DNA from: Snodgrassella alvi
GTDB lineage: Bacteria > Pseudomonadota > Gammaproteobacteria > Burkholderiales > Neisseriaceae
Length of the DNA stretch: 64,000 nt
NCBI RefSeq assembly: GCF_040741455.2
Contig: NZ_CP160328.2
Location: 1,054,001-1,118,000 of the forward strand
Direction: 5' to 3'
The notes beneath the pieces are model-generated. The model was not told the DNA's origin and searched no databases. It was given only the letters and a program-made list of their open reading frames with translations. Each line of letters begins with the position of its first letter. The stretch's first letter is position 1. The position numbers and the translations under genes were made by a program. Of this stretch, positions 1 through 11,204 are shown one piece after another.

Positions 1-507
1 GCGGTTAAACCTGATTTTGAAGAAACACCACTTGCGGCAGAAACCGCACCACAGACTGCATTGCGTCTGGCCGGAGGTAAAGCACAGTCACTGGCTGAGC
101 TTTATCCGGAAGCACTGATTATCGGCTGCGATCAGGTAGCTTGGTGCCGTGAACAGCAATTAGGCAAACCTCTGACCGTGGCAAAAGCACAACAGATGCT
201 GAAATATTTAAGTGGTCAGGAAGTGATATTTTATAGTGCACTAACTCTGCTGAATGTAGCTGAAAAGCGTCAGCATCAGCATATTGATGAAACTCGCGTG
301 CAAATGCGCGCTCTGACTGATACACAAATTAATCATTATTTAACACTTGAAGCAGATGCAGTGTACTGTGCAGGAGCGGCAAAAAGCGAAGGACTGGGAG
401 CACTGTTGATTAAACAGATTGACACCATTGACCCAAATGCATTGATTGGTTTACCAATTTTTCGTCTGGTGGATTTTTTGCTGGCAGAAGGTATTAATGT
501 TCTATGA
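1..507 (+). CDS. yceF: 7-methyl-GTP pyrophosphatase (Maf/YceF family), 5' end cut by window
   Basis: House-cleaning nucleotide pyrophosphatase of the Maf family, YceF subgroup, expected to hydrolyse m7GTP in the cytoplasm. The reading frame is open from base 1, so the start codon and the N-terminal SxRR segment lie outside the window; 168 codons are visible. The visible part follows YceF closely: a PDFEETPL stretch, LRLAGGKAQ, then IIGCDQVAWCREQQLGKP with the catalytic-site Asp, CAGAAKSEG and the DPNALIGLP segment near the C terminus. The YceF-type rather than YhdE-type residues suggest m7GTP over dTTP/UTP, which is inference. The TGA stop overlaps the ATG of the next gene (ATGA), indicating translational coupling. 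Confidence 0.9.
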   Translation, partial: AVKPDFEETPLAAETAPQTALRLAGGKAQSLAELYPEALIIGCDQVAWCREQQLGKPLTVAKAQQMLKYLSGQEVIFYSALTLLNVAEKRQHQHIDETRVQMRALTDTQINHYLTLEADAVYCAGAAKSEGLGALLIKQIDTIDPNALIGLPIFRLVDFLLAEGINVL

Positions 508-1217
508 GTAATCCGGTGCTTTATCTGATTCCTACACCATTGGGTACAGCAGATACGCCTTGCCTGCTGGCACATGAACGGGAATATATTGTTGATTTGA
601 CTGATTTTGTGGTTGAAGCAGAAAAAACTGCACGGGCGCATTTAAAAGCGTTTGGTGTACATACGCCGATTCGGGAGCTGAATCTGCGTACTTTAAATGA
701 ACATACTCTGGAACGCGATATTGCTGTTTTATTAGAGCCTTTACAGGCCGGGCGTAGTATGGGCTTACTGAGTGAAGCCGGCTGTCCAGCTGTGGCCGAT
801 CCGGGCGCACAACTGGTTGCACTGGCTCATCAGGCTGGTTTTACGGTCATACCGCTAGTAGGCCCTTCCAGTATTATGCTGGCACTGATGGCTTCAGGAG
901 CAAATGGTCAGTGTTTTGCATTTAAAGGTTATCTGCCGGCTGAAAAAAATGCGCGGATTGAACGGTTGCGCGTTTTGGAAAACCGTTCACGGCAGGAAAA
1001 TGAAACTCAGCTTTTTATTGAAACGCCTTACCGTAACGATGCTTTGCTTGCTGATGCTATTGCCAGCCTGCATCCTCAAACTCGTCTGTGTATTGCCGCG
1101 GATTTAACGCTGCCTACTCAAACTATTATTAGTCAGAATATTGCTAAGTGGCGCAGCATGAAAACCTTGCCAGTGCTGAAAAAAAGACCCTGTTTGTTTG
1201 TGTTGTATGCGGGCTGA
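504..1217 (+). CDS. SAM-dependent methyltransferase, tetrapyrrole methylase (RsmI-like) family
   Basis: 237-residue protein of the tetrapyrrole methylase fold. The segment GLLSEAGCPAVADPG (about residue 93) corresponds to the glycine-rich S(D/E)AG...DPG loop of RsmI and its relatives, and VGPSSIMLALMASG matches the following conserved VGPSA..AL...G motif. It is shorter and more diverged than RsmI, which methylates C1402 of 16S rRNA, and it lacks the usual N-terminal LYVVATPIGN form (here LYLIPTPLGTADTP). It is therefore more likely the second, uncharacterised SAM methyltransferase of this family that Neisseria and enterobacteria carry. The substrate is unknown. The start ATG overlaps the stop of yceF by four bases, so the two are probably co-translated. 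Confidence 0.8.
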   Translation: MSNPVLYLIPTPLGTADTPCLLAHEREYIVDLTDFVVEAEKTARAHLKAFGVHTPIRELNLRTLNEHTLERDIAVLLEPLQAGRSMGLLSEAGCPAVADPGAQLVALAHQAGFTVIPLVGPSSIMLALMASGANGQCFAFKGYLPAEKNARIERLRVLENRSRQENETQLFIETPYRNDALLADAIASLHPQTRLCIAADLTLPTQTIISQNIAKWRSMKTLPVLKKRPCLFVLYAG

Positions 1218-1259
1218 TAGCTGATAGACATTTTTTATCAAATTATTTCTTCACTACCC

Positions 1260-1288
1260 TTGTCAAGGTACATATGGCTGCCTATAAT
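1260..1288 (+). promoter_or_regulatory. sigma-70 promoter of tRNA-Pro
   Basis: A TTGTCA -35 box (1260-1265) and a perfect TATAAT -10 box (1283-1288) are separated by 17 bases. The predicted start is about seven bases upstream of the tRNA 5' end at 1302. Confidence 0.75.
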
Positions 1289-1301
1289 GCACAACTTATT
1301 T

Positions 1302-1378
1302 CGGAGTGTAGCGCAGCCCGGTAGCGCACCTCGTTCGGGACGAGGGGGTCGAAGGTTCGAATCCTTTCACTCCGACCA
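1302..1378 (+). tRNA. tRNA-Pro(CGG)
   Basis: A 77-nt cloverleaf. The acceptor stem is CGGAGTG/CACTCCG with discriminator A and an encoded CCA. The D arm is AGCGCAGCCCGGTAGCGC. The anticodon stem CCTCG/CGAGG closes the loop TTCGGGA, giving anticodon CGG at 1336-1338. The T arm is GAAGGTTCGAATCCTTT. The C1 start of the acceptor is typical of bacterial tRNA-Pro. It reads codon CCG. It sits alone between its own promoter and terminator. Confidence 0.97.
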
Positions 1379-1385
1379 GATTTCT

Positions 1386-1419
1386 AAAACCGTCTGTACC
1401 AGTGTACGGACGGTTTTTT
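1386..1419 (+). terminator. intrinsic terminator after tRNA-Pro
   Basis: A hairpin with arms CCGTCTGTAC and GTACGGACGG around the loop CAGT, flanked by A and T runs and followed by TTTTTT. It lies eight bases after the tRNA 3' end. Confidence 0.9.
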
Positions 1420-1709
1420 ATATACACTGCAATATATGCCATTGTACTTTTATTGTAAATAATTAATCCTTCTATCTATACCAAAGTAAATTATATTATG
1501 CTGTATGGTAATAATTTTTTTTAACATATTGTTTTTATATTATTATTTATCATCCATTCTACTTGAGTAGCATATAACTGTCATTTAGTAATTAATAATG
1601 CTTTTCTGTTAAGTTATGTTGGCTTTATAATCAACAAATTATGTCTCTTATGGCTCATAATAAATTCTATACTCTGTAGTTTTTAAACACAAACCATCGA
1701 AAGATCAGT
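1420..1709. other. AT-rich spacer with the probable dctA promoter
   Basis: No gene is seen. A TATAAT hexamer at 1626-1631, about 80 bases before the dctA start, could be its -10 box. The matching -35 position (about 1603-1608) is poor, so an activator may be needed. The rest is low-complexity AT. Confidence 0.35.
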
Positions 1710-2999
1710 ATGTTACCACTCGAAATTGAGGAAATGAATCCGCCACCGAAAAAACAGCGGTGGTATCAGGTTCTTTATGTACAGGTAATAATTGCCATTA
1801 TTATTGGTATTTTACTTGGCAATTTTTTCCCCAGTGTTGGCGAAAGCATGAAGCCGTTGGGAGATGCTTTTATCAAGTTAGTTAAAATGATCATCTCACC
1901 GGTTATTTTCCTTACTGTGGTAACCGGCATCGCTGAGATGACCAATATGAAAACCATGGGACGAGTGGCCGGCAAAGCCATGGTTTATTTTCTGACCTTT
2001 TCTACGCTGGCTCTGGCTATCGGTTTGATTGTGGCCAATATTGCTCAGCCAGGTCATGGTCTGAATATTGACCCGAGTTCTTTACAAAGTGCAAAAGTAC
2101 ATGAATATGTACAGAAATCACATGAATCCAGCCTGACTGGTTTTCTGATGGACATCATTCCAACTACAGCGATGAGTCCGCTTACTAATGGCAATATTTT
2201 GCAAACTCTGTTTATTGCCATTCTGTTTGGTATTTCACTGGCATTGATTGGTGAAAAAGCCCGTCCGCTGATTAATATCTTTCAGGATTTATCGGCTCCG
2301 GTTTTCAAAATGGTGTCTATTCTGATGCGTGCGGCTCCAATAGGTGCGTTTGGTGCCATGGCGTTTACTATCGGTAAATACGGTATTAGTTCGATTGGTA
2401 ATCTGCTCTATTTGATTCTGACTTTCTATATTTCTTCGGTATTGTTTATTCTGATTGTGTTGGGTGCAGTAGCACGTTACAACGGTTTTTCGATTATCAA
2501 ACTCGTGAAATACATTAAAGAAGAACTGCTGCTGGTACTGGGTACTAGCTCTTCCGAAGCGGCTTTACCTACACTGATGCAGAAAATGGAAAAAGCCGGC
2601 TGTCAGAAATCAATTGTGGGGCTGGTGGTACCAACGGGCTATTCCTTTAATCTAGATGGTACTAATATTTACATGACAATGGCTGCGCTGTTTATTGCAC
2701 AGGCATGTAATATTGATCTTACTCTGGAACAGCAGGTTCTGCTGCTGCTTGTAGCCATGCTCAGCTCTAAAGGCGCAGCGGGTGTGACTGGCGCTGGCTT
2801 TATTACACTAGCTGCTACATTATCTGTTGTACCATCTGTACCGGTAGAAGGCATGGCGCTTATTCTAGGTATTGACCGCTTTATGTCTGAATGCCGCGCC
2901 CTAACTAATCTAGTAGGAAACGCCTGTGCCACGATTGTGGTGGCTCGCTGGGAAAAAAGTTTGGATTCAGAACGCCTACATGAGGTATTGAACAAATAG
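1710..2999 (+). CDS. dctA: C4-dicarboxylate:cation symporter DctA
   Basis: Inner-membrane symporter of the dicarboxylate/amino acid:cation symporter (DAACS) family, importing succinate, fumarate and malate with protons or Na+. The 429-residue chain follows E. coli DctA nearly end to end: [21 protein letters not shown], the serine-rich hairpin [10 protein letters not shown] (about residue 278), the [11 protein letters not shown] motif, [14 protein letters not shown], and [22 protein letters not shown] with the substrate-contacting Asp/Arg/Asn. Multiple membrane segments are evident. Translation could also start at the in-frame ATG at 1734, which follows a GAGG sequence at a short distance; homologues support either. 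The gene is monocistronic, ending before a shared terminator. Expected role: feeding the TCA cycle with host-derived carboxylates. Confidence 0.93.
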   Translation: MLPLEIEEMNPPPKKQRWYQVLYVQVIIAIIIGILLGNFFPSVGESMKPLGDAFIKLVKMIISPVIFLTVVTGIAEMTNMKTMGRVAGKAMVYFLTFSTLALAIGLIVANIAQPGHGLNIDPSSLQSAKVHEYVQKSHESSLTGFLMDIIPTTAMSPLTNGNILQTLFIAILFGISLALIGEKARPLINIFQDLSAPVFKMVSILMRAAPIGAFGAMAFTIGKYGISSIGNLLYLILTFYISSVLFILIVLGAVARYNGFSIIKLVKYIKEELLLVLGTSSSEAALPTLMQKMEKAGCQKSIVGLVVPTGYSFNLDGTNIYMTMAALFIAQACNIDLTLEQQVLLLLVAMLSSKGAAGVTGAGFITLAATLSVVPSVPVEGMALILGIDRFMSECRALTNLVGNACATIVVARWEKSLDSERLHEVLNK

Positions 3000-3090
3000 C
3001 TCTTTCGGAGCATCACAGCTCATGTCAGACAATAGTAGGTAATAAGTGATGGAATAAGTATTTCGTCACTTATACTAATACATCCAATAA

Positions 3091-3125
3091 AAAAAAGACC
3101 CGTTAAATTAAACGGGTCTTTTTTT
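3091..3125. terminator. bidirectional terminator between dctA and metG
   Basis: Arms AAGACCCGTT and AACGGGTCTT around ATTAAA-type loop sequence, with an A run on one side and a T run on the other. It can therefore terminate the convergent dctA (+) and metG (-) transcripts. Confidence 0.9.
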
Positions 3126-3135
3126 ATAGCTTAAA

Positions 3136-5193
3136 TCAACCGACTTTCATACCGGGTCTGGCACCACTATCCACATCCAGTAAAAACAATTTGCCATTTC
3201 CGGCGGCAGAAGTAATCATGCCTTCTGACATACCGAATTTGGCCATTTTACGAGCTGCGAAATTGGCCACCACAATAACCATGCGGCCGACCAGTTTTTC
3301 CGGCTCTGGATAGCTGGCCGCGATACCAGAAAAGATGGTGCGTTGTTCAAAACCAAGGTCTACCTGAAATCTCAGTAATTTGCTGCTACCTTCCACTTTT
3401 TCACAGCTCATTACTTTGGCGACGCGCATATCAATTTTCATAAAGTCGTCAAATGAAGCGGTGGCAGCCACTGGTTCATACGAGGCTGCCGGAACCTCTG
3501 CTGTCGGCTGGATATTCTGACAATTGGCGGCAATTAGGTCATCTATCTGTTTTTGTTCAACACGCTGCATGAGATGCTGATAGGTATTAATGCTGTGGCC
3601 GGCAGGTAATACAGAAATACTATCAGACCATTTTAACGGAGCCACATTAAGAAAGGCAGCCGCTTCAGTGGCCAGTTGCGGTAATACAGGTGACAGATAC
3701 ACTGTCAGGATACGAAAAGCATTAATCAGCTCGCTACATACCTGCTGTAACCTTGCTTCCTGCCCTTCCTGCCGTGCCAGTTCCCATGGTTTGTTGGCAT
3801 CGACATATTCATTCACCACATCAGCCAGTGCCATGATTTCACGCAGAGCGCGTGCATATTCGCGTGCTTCATAGCTGGCGGCAATGGTTTCACTCTGTGC
3901 CTGCAACTGCGGCAGTAATGAGCTGGTGCTGACGTCTGTTAATTTACCTTGAAAACGCTTGCTGATGAAACCAGCTGCGCGGGCGGCAATATTGACATAT
4001 TTGCCGACTAAATCGCTGTTCACGCGGGCAATAAAATCATTCAGATTTAAATCCAGATCTTCAATTTTGCTGTTGAGTTTGGCTGCAAAATAATAACGCA
4101 GCCATTCTGGATTCAAGCGTTGTTCTAGATAAGAACGTGCAGTGATGAATGTACCACGGGATTTAGACATTTTCTGCCCGTCAACGGTAAGAAAACCATG
4201 AGCAAACACACCGGTTGGTGCGCGCATATTGGCATATTTCAATGTAGCCGGCCAGAATAGTGCATGGAAATAGAGAATGTCTTTGCCAATGAAATGATAC
4301 ATTTCGGTATCGGTATTAGGTTGGAACCATTGCTCAAAATCAACGCCAATACGGGTACACAGATTTTTAAAGGAGGCCATATAGCCAATTGGGGCATCCA
4401 GCCATACATAAAAATATTTGCCCGGTGCATCCGGAATTTCAAAGCCGAAATAAGGAGCATCCCGACTGATGTCCCAATCACTCAGATTGTCATCATCTAA
4501 CCACTCTTTCATTTTATTCAGGGCTTCTGCCTGCAGGTGAGATTGCATGCGGCCATCTGCCAGCTGAGTACTGCCGGCAGTCCATTGCTTCAGATAATCA
4601 GCACACTCGCCAAGTTTGAAGAAGAAGTGTTCTGATTCTTTCAGTACCGGTGTAGCACCGGAAATCGCTGAATACGGCTCAATTAGCTCAGTTGGGCTAT
4701 AAGTCGTGCCGCAGACTTCACAATTATCACCATATTGATCTTGTGCATGGCATTTTGGACATTCGCCCTTTACAAAGCGGTCTGGCAGAAAAAGATTTTT
4801 TTCTGGATCGAATAGTTGTTCAATCGTACGGCTTTCAATTTTGCCATTGGCTTTTAAGGCCAGATAGATGCTGCGTGATAAAGCTTCGTTTTCTGGAGAA
4901 TGGGTGCTGTAATAGTTATCGTAGCCAATGCCGAAACCACTAAAGTCGGCCAGATGGTCTTCCCGTACTCTGGTAATCATTTCTTCTGGCGAGATGCCTT
5001 GCTTTTGTGCCGCCAACATTACCGGAGTGCCGTGAGTATCATCAGCGCAGACGTAATAACATTCGTGGCCACGTGCTTTTTGAAAACGTACCCAGATATC
5101 GGTCTGGATGTGTTCTACCATATGTCCCAGATGTATGTTGCCATTGGCGTACGGCAAAGCTGAGGTAACCAGTATTTTGCGTTGTTGTGTCAT
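3136..5193 (-). CDS. metG: methionyl-tRNA synthetase
   Basis: Charges tRNA-Met with methionine in the cytoplasm, and is essential. The 685-residue chain has the class I signature HLGH at residues 21-24, a zinc-binding knuckle (CPKC...CEVC, about 143-160), and the KMSKS loop at about 341. An anticodon-binding helical domain follows. A C-terminal EMAP-like tRNA-binding domain starts with [14 protein letters not shown] (about 585), as in dimeric bacterial MetG of about 677 residues. The start gives the usual [19 protein letters not shown] terminus. It stands alone between the dctA terminator and the ubiJ-LOG pair. Confidence 0.97.
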   Translation of the reverse strand: MTQQRKILVTSALPYANGNIHLGHMVEHIQTDIWVRFQKARGHECYYVCADDTHGTPVMLAAQKQGISPEEMITRVREDHLADFSGFGIGYDNYYSTHSPENEALSRSIYLALKANGKIESRTIEQLFDPEKNLFLPDRFVKGECPKCHAQDQYGDNCEVCGTTYSPTELIEPYSAISGATPVLKESEHFFFKLGECADYLKQWTAGSTQLADGRMQSHLQAEALNKMKEWLDDDNLSDWDISRDAPYFGFEIPDAPGKYFYVWLDAPIGYMASFKNLCTRIGVDFEQWFQPNTDTEMYHFIGKDILYFHALFWPATLKYANMRAPTGVFAHGFLTVDGQKMSKSRGTFITARSYLEQRLNPEWLRYYFAAKLNSKIEDLDLNLNDFIARVNSDLVGKYVNIAARAAGFISKRFQGKLTDVSTSSLLPQLQAQSETIAASYEAREYARALREIMALADVVNEYVDANKPWELARQEGQEARLQQVCSELINAFRILTVYLSPVLPQLATEAAAFLNVAPLKWSDSISVLPAGHSINTYQHLMQRVEQKQIDDLIAANCQNIQPTAEVPAASYEPVAATASFDDFMKIDMRVAKVMSCEKVEGSSKLLRFQVDLGFEQRTIFSGIAASYPEPEKLVGRMVIVVANFAARKMAKFGMSEGMITSAAGNGKLFLLDVDSGARPGMKVG

Positions 5194-5288
5194 GATTTGC
5201 TGTATCGTTGAAATTCACTAAAAACTACTGAAATTATACCAGAGCCTTTTTGCTGCAACAGTAATGACCGCTGGCAGCTTAATGGGTA

Positions 5289-5852
5289 TTATTTCCTCTG
5301 TTGTTGCAAAAGGCTGAGGCGGGCTGCAAGGCGAGCTGTATCGTCGCGCAGCATTTCAACCTGTGCGGCAAACTGCTGCAACTGAACTTTGCTCACAACC
5401 ACTGCATCGCTTTCCTGCGCATAGTCAGCAATCTGTGCGGCAATACTCTGACTGATGTCACGTCCCTGCTGATATAGATTTTCCAGCTCAAGCGCTGCTT
5501 TCCCGCCGATGGCATCGCCAAAAAGCCGCGCCAAATCATCACGCCAGTCATACTGTAATGCCTGTATCAACGGCAGAATGGCCATGCCCAATGCACGGTC
5601 GCCAGTAATTGCAATATCACCAACTCCCGGTTGCTGGCCAATAAGCATTTTAGTCAAAGCGGTGGAAGCAATGGTAATGATAGTTTCAGCTTCGGCGCTG
5701 TCTTCTTGCCAGAAACCCTGAGCATCGATGCGGCCTTTGAGTGTCAGCATTGGTAGCACCAGTGCTACTACCCGTTGCTGGTATTGCTGCCAGCTGGCTT
5801 TCAGTTCAACATTTTGCTGAATAAGGTGATTCAGTACTGCCAAAGTCAGCAT
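5289..5852 (-). CDS. ubiJ: ubiquinone biosynthesis accessory factor UbiJ (SCP2 domain)
   Basis: Lipid-binding accessory protein of the soluble Ubi complex; in E. coli UbiJ and UbiK help the aerobic hydroxylases and methylases handle hydrophobic intermediates. The 187-residue protein has an SCP2-like alpha/beta N-terminal part (LTLKGRIDAQGFWQ..., GDIAITGDRALG), the LARLFGDAIGGKAA region and a C-terminal coiled coil ending in VEMLRDDTARLAARLSLLQ, which matches UbiJ in order and length. I chose ATG 5852 because it follows AAGAGA at a good distance. The ATG lies inside ATGCTGA, overlapping the upstream LOG gene stop, which implies coupling. Longer in-frame starts would run into that gene. Confidence 0.75.
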   Translation of the reverse strand: MLTLAVLNHLIQQNVELKASWQQYQQRVVALVLPMLTLKGRIDAQGFWQEDSAEAETIITIASTALTKMLIGQQPGVGDIAITGDRALGMAILPLIQALQYDWRDDLARLFGDAIGGKAALELENLYQQGRDISQSIAAQIADYAQESDAVVVSKVQLQQFAAQVEMLRDDTARLAARLSLLQQQRK

Positions 5853-6451
5853 AATGTATCTCTTATCTGCTGCGCCCATTGCGGAGTCACCCATTTCACC
5901 GCATCTCGCGGCTGCCAGTGGCGTAACTGATCTAATAACGCTGCAGGTGTTGTGGCTTTACACAGTAAATCCATGTTTTCTGGCGGCATGAAACCGGCGG
6001 TAACTGTGTTTTGCAACATTTGAATCAATGGATCAAAAAAACCGGCTACATTCAGAATTCCTACTGGATGCGGATGCAGCTTGAGCTGTGCCTGTGATAA
6101 GACTTCAAATAATTCTTCATAGGTACCCAGACCACCGGGCATGGCAATGAAGGCATCAGCCAGTTCTATCATTTTGTTTTTGCGCTCTGTCATATTAGAA
6201 GTTTCATACAGTTCGCTTAGTCCTGGATGTGCGCCTTCAAGATTTTTCAAAAAGCTAGGAATTACGCCTATGGCTTCTCCGCCATGGTCAAGCACAGATG
6301 AAGCGATGGTACCCATCAGACCGATATTGCCACCTCCGTAAACTAGACGATAGCCTTGTTGTGCCATTTCTTTGCCCAGTTGCTGGGCTGCATCGAAATA
6401 GGCTTTATTCTGTCCCAGATTGGAACCACAATAGACAACGATATTTTTCAT
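5846..6451 (-). CDS. LOG-family (TIGR00730) nucleotide 5'-monophosphate phosphoribohydrolase
   Basis: 201-residue Rossmann-fold protein of the 'lonely guy' family; characterised members release the free base from cytokinin riboside 5'-monophosphates or from other purine nucleotides. The two signatures are present: GGGNIGLMG at about residues 39-47 and PGGLGTYEELFEVL at about 101-114, the latter holding the catalytic Arg/Glu neighbourhood. An SD-like GGAGA precedes the ATG. The physiological substrate in bacteria of this group is not established. Its stop overlaps the ubiJ start, so the two genes form a coupled pair despite no obvious functional link. Confidence 0.88.
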   Translation of the reverse strand: MKNIVVYCGSNLGQNKAYFDAAQQLGKEMAQQGYRLVYGGGNIGLMGTIASSVLDHGGEAIGVIPSFLKNLEGAHPGLSELYETSNMTERKNKMIELADAFIAMPGGLGTYEELFEVLSQAQLKLHPHPVGILNVAGFFDPLIQMLQNTVTAGFMPPENMDLLCKATTPAALLDQLRHWQPRDAVKWVTPQWAQQIRDTLC

Positions 6452-6514
6452 GCTTGTTTTGTCTCCAAGTCAGAGGCGAATATTATCAGTTAGTATCAAT
6501 TATTAGCTTTACAT

Positions 6515-7591
6515 TCATATTACTGCCTGCGGATAAGAACCGATTATTTTTAGGAATGCTGAACGTTGCTGTAAGGCAGTCAATGCGGCGGCTACATCAG
6601 CATCTTGCTGATGGCCCTCAATATCAATAAAGAAAACATATTCCCATAATCCACCACGACTGGGGCGGCTTTCAAGTTTGGTCATGGATACATGATGGTC
6701 TGCAAAAGGCTGGAGCAAATCATGTACGGCACCTGCTTTGTTGGGTGCAGCTACAATCAATGAGGTTTTATCGCGCCCACTACTAGTGGTGACATTGCGC
6801 CCAAGTACGAGAAAACGGGTTGTATTGTTGGGTTCGTCTTCGATATTCTGAGCCAGTATCCGCAACTGGTAATGGTCTGCTGCCATTAGAGAAGCAATGG
6901 CGGCAGCGCTACTGTCAGCAGCAGCCAGCCGTGCTGCTTCGGCATTACTGGCAACCGCAATGCGAGCTGTTTGCTCGGGCAGATTTTTATCCAACCAGCT
7001 TCGGCACTGTGCTAGTGCCTGCGCATGCGCATAAACTTTAGTAATGTTTTCTGTGGAATCGATGATACGCAATAATTGATGATGAATGCGTAGATTAACT
7101 TCACCACAAGCTTTTAATGGTGTGGTTACCAACAAATCTAGGCTGCGCCCGACGGAACCTTCGGTCGAATTTTCAATTGGCGTGACAACATAATCGGCTT
7201 GTTGCGCCTCTACCAGACGAAATCCTTCGTCTATTGAAGTGCATGGCTGTGTCTGCGCGGCCTGACCAAAGTGTTTGATCGCTGCTTGCTGGGTAAAGGT
7301 ACCCTGCGGACCAAGATAAGCAATGGTCAAAGGTCGTTCCAGCGCCAAACATTCACTCATAATGGCTCGTTGTAAACGGGCAACCGCCTGACTGGATAGT
7401 GGCCCAGGATTCTGTTCCTGTATACGGCGCAAAACAATTGCTTCGCGTTCAGGACGATAGACGATTCCTTCTCCTTTTAAAGTACCGATAGCCTGTGCGT
7501 GGCTGGCACGCTTGTTCAGTAAGCGCAAAATTTCGCTGTCTATCTGGTCTATGGCATCGCGATGTGGTTTGAGTTTATCGTTATCAGACAT
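6515..7591 (-). CDS. pheA: bifunctional chorismate mutase / prephenate dehydratase (P-protein)
   Basis: Makes phenylpyruvate from chorismate via prephenate, the committed branch to phenylalanine. The 358 residues show three modules in order. First comes an AroQ chorismate mutase helix bundle (about 1-88; RDAIDQIDSEILRLLNKRA). Next is a prephenate dehydratase domain (about 90-270; AYLGPQGTFT and the catalytic NTTRFLVLG motif). Last is a C-terminal ACT domain (about 275-355) with TKLESRPSRGGLWEY, the phenylalanine-sensing segment, so feedback inhibition is expected. No attenuator or leader peptide was seen upstream. The gene lies downstream of a terminator, so it has its own promoter. tyrA, the sister branch, is 11 kb away on the same strand. 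Confidence 0.96.
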   Translation of the reverse strand: MSDNDKLKPHRDAIDQIDSEILRLLNKRASHAQAIGTLKGEGIVYRPEREAIVLRRIQEQNPGPLSSQAVARLQRAIMSECLALERPLTIAYLGPQGTFTQQAAIKHFGQAAQTQPCTSIDEGFRLVEAQQADYVVTPIENSTEGSVGRSLDLLVTTPLKACGEVNLRIHHQLLRIIDSTENITKVYAHAQALAQCRSWLDKNLPEQTARIAVASNAEAARLAAADSSAAAIASLMAADHYQLRILAQNIEDEPNNTTRFLVLGRNVTTSSGRDKTSLIVAAPNKAGAVHDLLQPFADHHVSMTKLESRPSRGGLWEYVFFIDIEGHQQDADVAAALTALQQRSAFLKIIGSYPQAVI

Positions 7592-7628
7592 AATTAGTAG
7601 TGTTTTAATTGTTGTTCAGAAAAACATG

Positions 7629-7653
7629 AAAAAGGCAGCCTGCTGCGGCTGCC
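7629..7653 (-). terminator. intrinsic terminator after the bcr-type transporter
   Basis: On the minus strand GGCAGCC, a 6-base loop, GGCTGCC and then TTTTT, five bases after the transporter stop. It ends the dapE-argF-transporter unit and separates it from pheA. Confidence 0.88.
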
Positions 7654-7658
7654 CATAA

Positions 7659-8882
7659 TCAACGGTGCTTTTTCTGCCACGCAGTGCGCGACAGAGCCCA
7701 TAGTAAAATGGCACCGCAACTAGTAGAAATCAACATCATGGTGGGCATCACATGAGTCGAACCATTATGCAGCAAGGTAGTCAGCCAGCCAACAGTAGCG
7801 GCGATCAAAAATTGCATGGTTCCGAGTACGGCATTGGCACTGCCACCGATTTTACGGAAATAGCTCATAAAACAAGCCTGAGTATTGGAACCAATTAAAC
7901 CCTGTGAACCGATGGAAAACATAATTAGACCCAATAGCAGAAAAAATGGTGGCCGGTTCATGCTCCACACCACGATGGTCAGCAGTAAATTACAGCCTAG
8001 TTGTAGCAGCACACCACTAAGCAGAATATTGCGTGCCGGCGTCGTACGCAGACGGTAAGCTGTGATCCGATTAAACAGCATCATGGTAATCACATTGGCA
8101 CCGAATGCCCATGAATACTCATGCGGACTCAGGCCATAGATATTCATGTATAAGAAAGACGATTCGGTGAGAAAAACAAACATTGCCGCAAACGCAGCAG
8201 TCTGAAAAAACATGAATCCCAATGCCTCGCGCTCATGGAAAACCATTGAAAAATTCTGTTTTATCTTATGAAATACCTGACTATCTAACGGCTGAATATC
8301 CATTTTGACCTGCGGCATAAAGCGCCACACGCATAGCAGCACAATTAGAGCATAAAGCAACAGAAAGATAAAAATAACACGCCACCCACCTAATGCCGCC
8401 AGCGCCGTACCCAGCATCGGTGCAGCTAATGGAGCAGCAAGGGTAATGATACCAATGGTGGCAAACATTTTTGCAGCTTCATTACCATGGAAAAAATCAC
8501 GCACGGTTGCGCCAACAGTAACCGTGGCCATGCCGCCACCAATGGCCTGAATCCAGCGCCAAAACAGCAGCTCATCTGCTGAATCAATGAATACAATGGC
8601 AATGGCTGAAAGCAGATAAACGCTCAGGCCAATCATGGCAATAACCTTACGTCCTTTAATATCGGATATTGCTCCCCCAAATAGTTGTCCCAGTGCCACG
8701 CCAAACATAAAGCTGGCCAAACTGCGTTCAATCTGATCGATAGGTGCATGCAGAGAAGAAGCCATTTCCGGCACAGAAGACAAATAAATATCTGTAGAAA
8801 ATGGCATAATGGCCACCATCACTGACAATAAAAAAGCCAAATGATGCGGATTGATTAATAACTGATTGGAGGTTGCTTTCAT
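7659..8882 (-). CDS. Bcr/CflA-type multidrug efflux MFS transporter
   Basis: Twelve-helix major facilitator of the drug:H+ antiporter-1, Bcr/CflA subfamily (407 residues). It shows the family N terminus MPFSTDIYLSSVPEMA, the DHA motif A equivalent GQLFGGAISDIKGRK between helices 2 and 3, and RWIQAIGGGMATVTVGATVRDFF with the R of motif B. It probably exports small hydrophobic drugs or sulfonamide-like compounds; the actual substrate cannot be read from the sequence. I start at ATG 8882 rather than 8888 because GGAG lies seven bases before it. It follows argF by 34 bases and shares its transcript. Confidence 0.88.
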   Translation of the reverse strand: MKATSNQLLINPHHLAFLLSVMVAIMPFSTDIYLSSVPEMASSLHAPIDQIERSLASFMFGVALGQLFGGAISDIKGRKVIAMIGLSVYLLSAIAIVFIDSADELLFWRWIQAIGGGMATVTVGATVRDFFHGNEAAKMFATIGIITLAAPLAAPMLGTALAALGGWRVIFIFLLLYALIVLLCVWRFMPQVKMDIQPLDSQVFHKIKQNFSMVFHEREALGFMFFQTAAFAAMFVFLTESSFLYMNIYGLSPHEYSWAFGANVITMMLFNRITAYRLRTTPARNILLSGVLLQLGCNLLLTIVVWSMNRPPFFLLLGLIMFSIGSQGLIGSNTQACFMSYFRKIGGSANAVLGTMQFLIAATVGWLTTLLHNGSTHVMPTMMLISTSCGAILLWALSRTAWQKKHR

Positions 8883-8916
8883 AACCATTCTCTCCGTTGA
8901 CAGCAGGCTAAACCTT

Positions 8917-9915
8917 TCAGGTACTCAGTAATGCCACCAGTACAGCTTTGATGGTGTGCATACGATTTTCTGCCTGCTCAAATACGATAGATGCATTACT
9001 TTCAAATACATCCTCACTCACTTCAGCACCATCCAGAGCAAACTCTTCAAAGAGCCACTGACCTATGCCGGTATCACGATTGTGAATAGCGGGCAAACAG
9101 TGCATGAATCTAACATTGGGATTGTGACTAGCAGCCAGTAACTGTGAATCTACGCGATAAGACTTTAGCTGCTCTATCCGTTCCCGCCACACTTCTTTGG
9201 CCTCACCCATCGATACCCAGACATCAGTGTGGATAAAATCGGTTTGATCGACTGCGGCGGCTGCATCTTCGGTTAAAGTTATCCGCGCTCCAGTCTGCTC
9301 AGCTATGCTACGACACTGACTGACTAAATCATCGTTTGGCCAGAAAGCACGTGGTGCGCCGATGCGTACATCCATTCCCATTTTGGCACCGGCTACCAGC
9401 AAAGAATTACCCATGTTGTAACGCGCATCACCCACATAGGTATAAGCAATCTGGTTTAGAGGTTTTTTACAGTTTTCCTTCATAGTCAGCAAATCAGCCA
9501 ACATCTGTGTCGGATGAAATTCATTGGTTAATCCGTTAATCACCGGCACACCGGCAAATTCTGCCAGCTGCTCGACAATCTCCTGACCATAACCTCGGTA
9601 TTCAATCGCATCATACATGCGGCCGAGAACACGTGCGGTATCACGAATGCTTTCCTTATGACCAATCTGACTGCCGCTACTGTCCAGATAAGTTACATGT
9701 GCTCCCTGATCGTGTGCTGCCACTTCAAAGGCACAACGGGTACGGGTAGAAGTTTTCTCAAAAATCAGAGCAATGTTTTTACCGCTTAGACGGGGTTGTT
9801 CCACACCGATTTTCTTTTCGGTTTTCAGTCTCGCCGCTAGGTCGAGCAGATTCTGAATTTCAGCTGGCGTATAGTCCAGCAGTTTTAAAAAATGATTCTG
9901 GTTCACCGTACTCAT
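8917..9915 (-). CDS. argF: ornithine carbamoyltransferase
   Basis: Forms citrulline from ornithine and carbamoyl phosphate in arginine synthesis. The 332-residue protein carries the carbamoyl-phosphate-binding [11 protein letters not shown] motif (about residue 57) and the [12 protein letters not shown] motif with the active-site Cys (about 274). It also has the DVWVSMGE ornithine-binding segment. The start at 9915 has an excellent SD (AAGGAGA, about six bases). The longer frame that runs back into dapE has no comparable signal, and this start gives the normal family length. It is ten bases after the dapE stop, so dapE, argF and the MFS gene are one operon. Confidence 0.96.
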   Translation of the reverse strand: MSTVNQNHFLKLLDYTPAEIQNLLDLAARLKTEKKIGVEQPRLSGKNIALIFEKTSTRTRCAFEVAAHDQGAHVTYLDSSGSQIGHKESIRDTARVLGRMYDAIEYRGYGQEIVEQLAEFAGVPVINGLTNEFHPTQMLADLLTMKENCKKPLNQIAYTYVGDARYNMGNSLLVAGAKMGMDVRIGAPRAFWPNDDLVSQCRSIAEQTGARITLTEDAAAAVDQTDFIHTDVWVSMGEAKEVWRERIEQLKSYRVDSQLLAASHNPNVRFMHCLPAIHNRDTGIGQWLFEEFALDGAEVSEDVFESNASIVFEQAENRMHTIKAVLVALLST

Positions 9916-9925
9916 TATTTTCTCC

Positions 9926-11143
<1,218 letters not shown>

Positions 11144-11204
11144 TTATAAACCAAATTTTCTGTCTTGCCAAACATTTACCCAAAAATTGACAAACCATGG
11201 CATC

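Noticed and set aside
1260-1466. 68-codon frame across tRNA-Pro
   Set aside because: It is read through the promoter, tRNA and terminator; the RNA gene explains the sequence.
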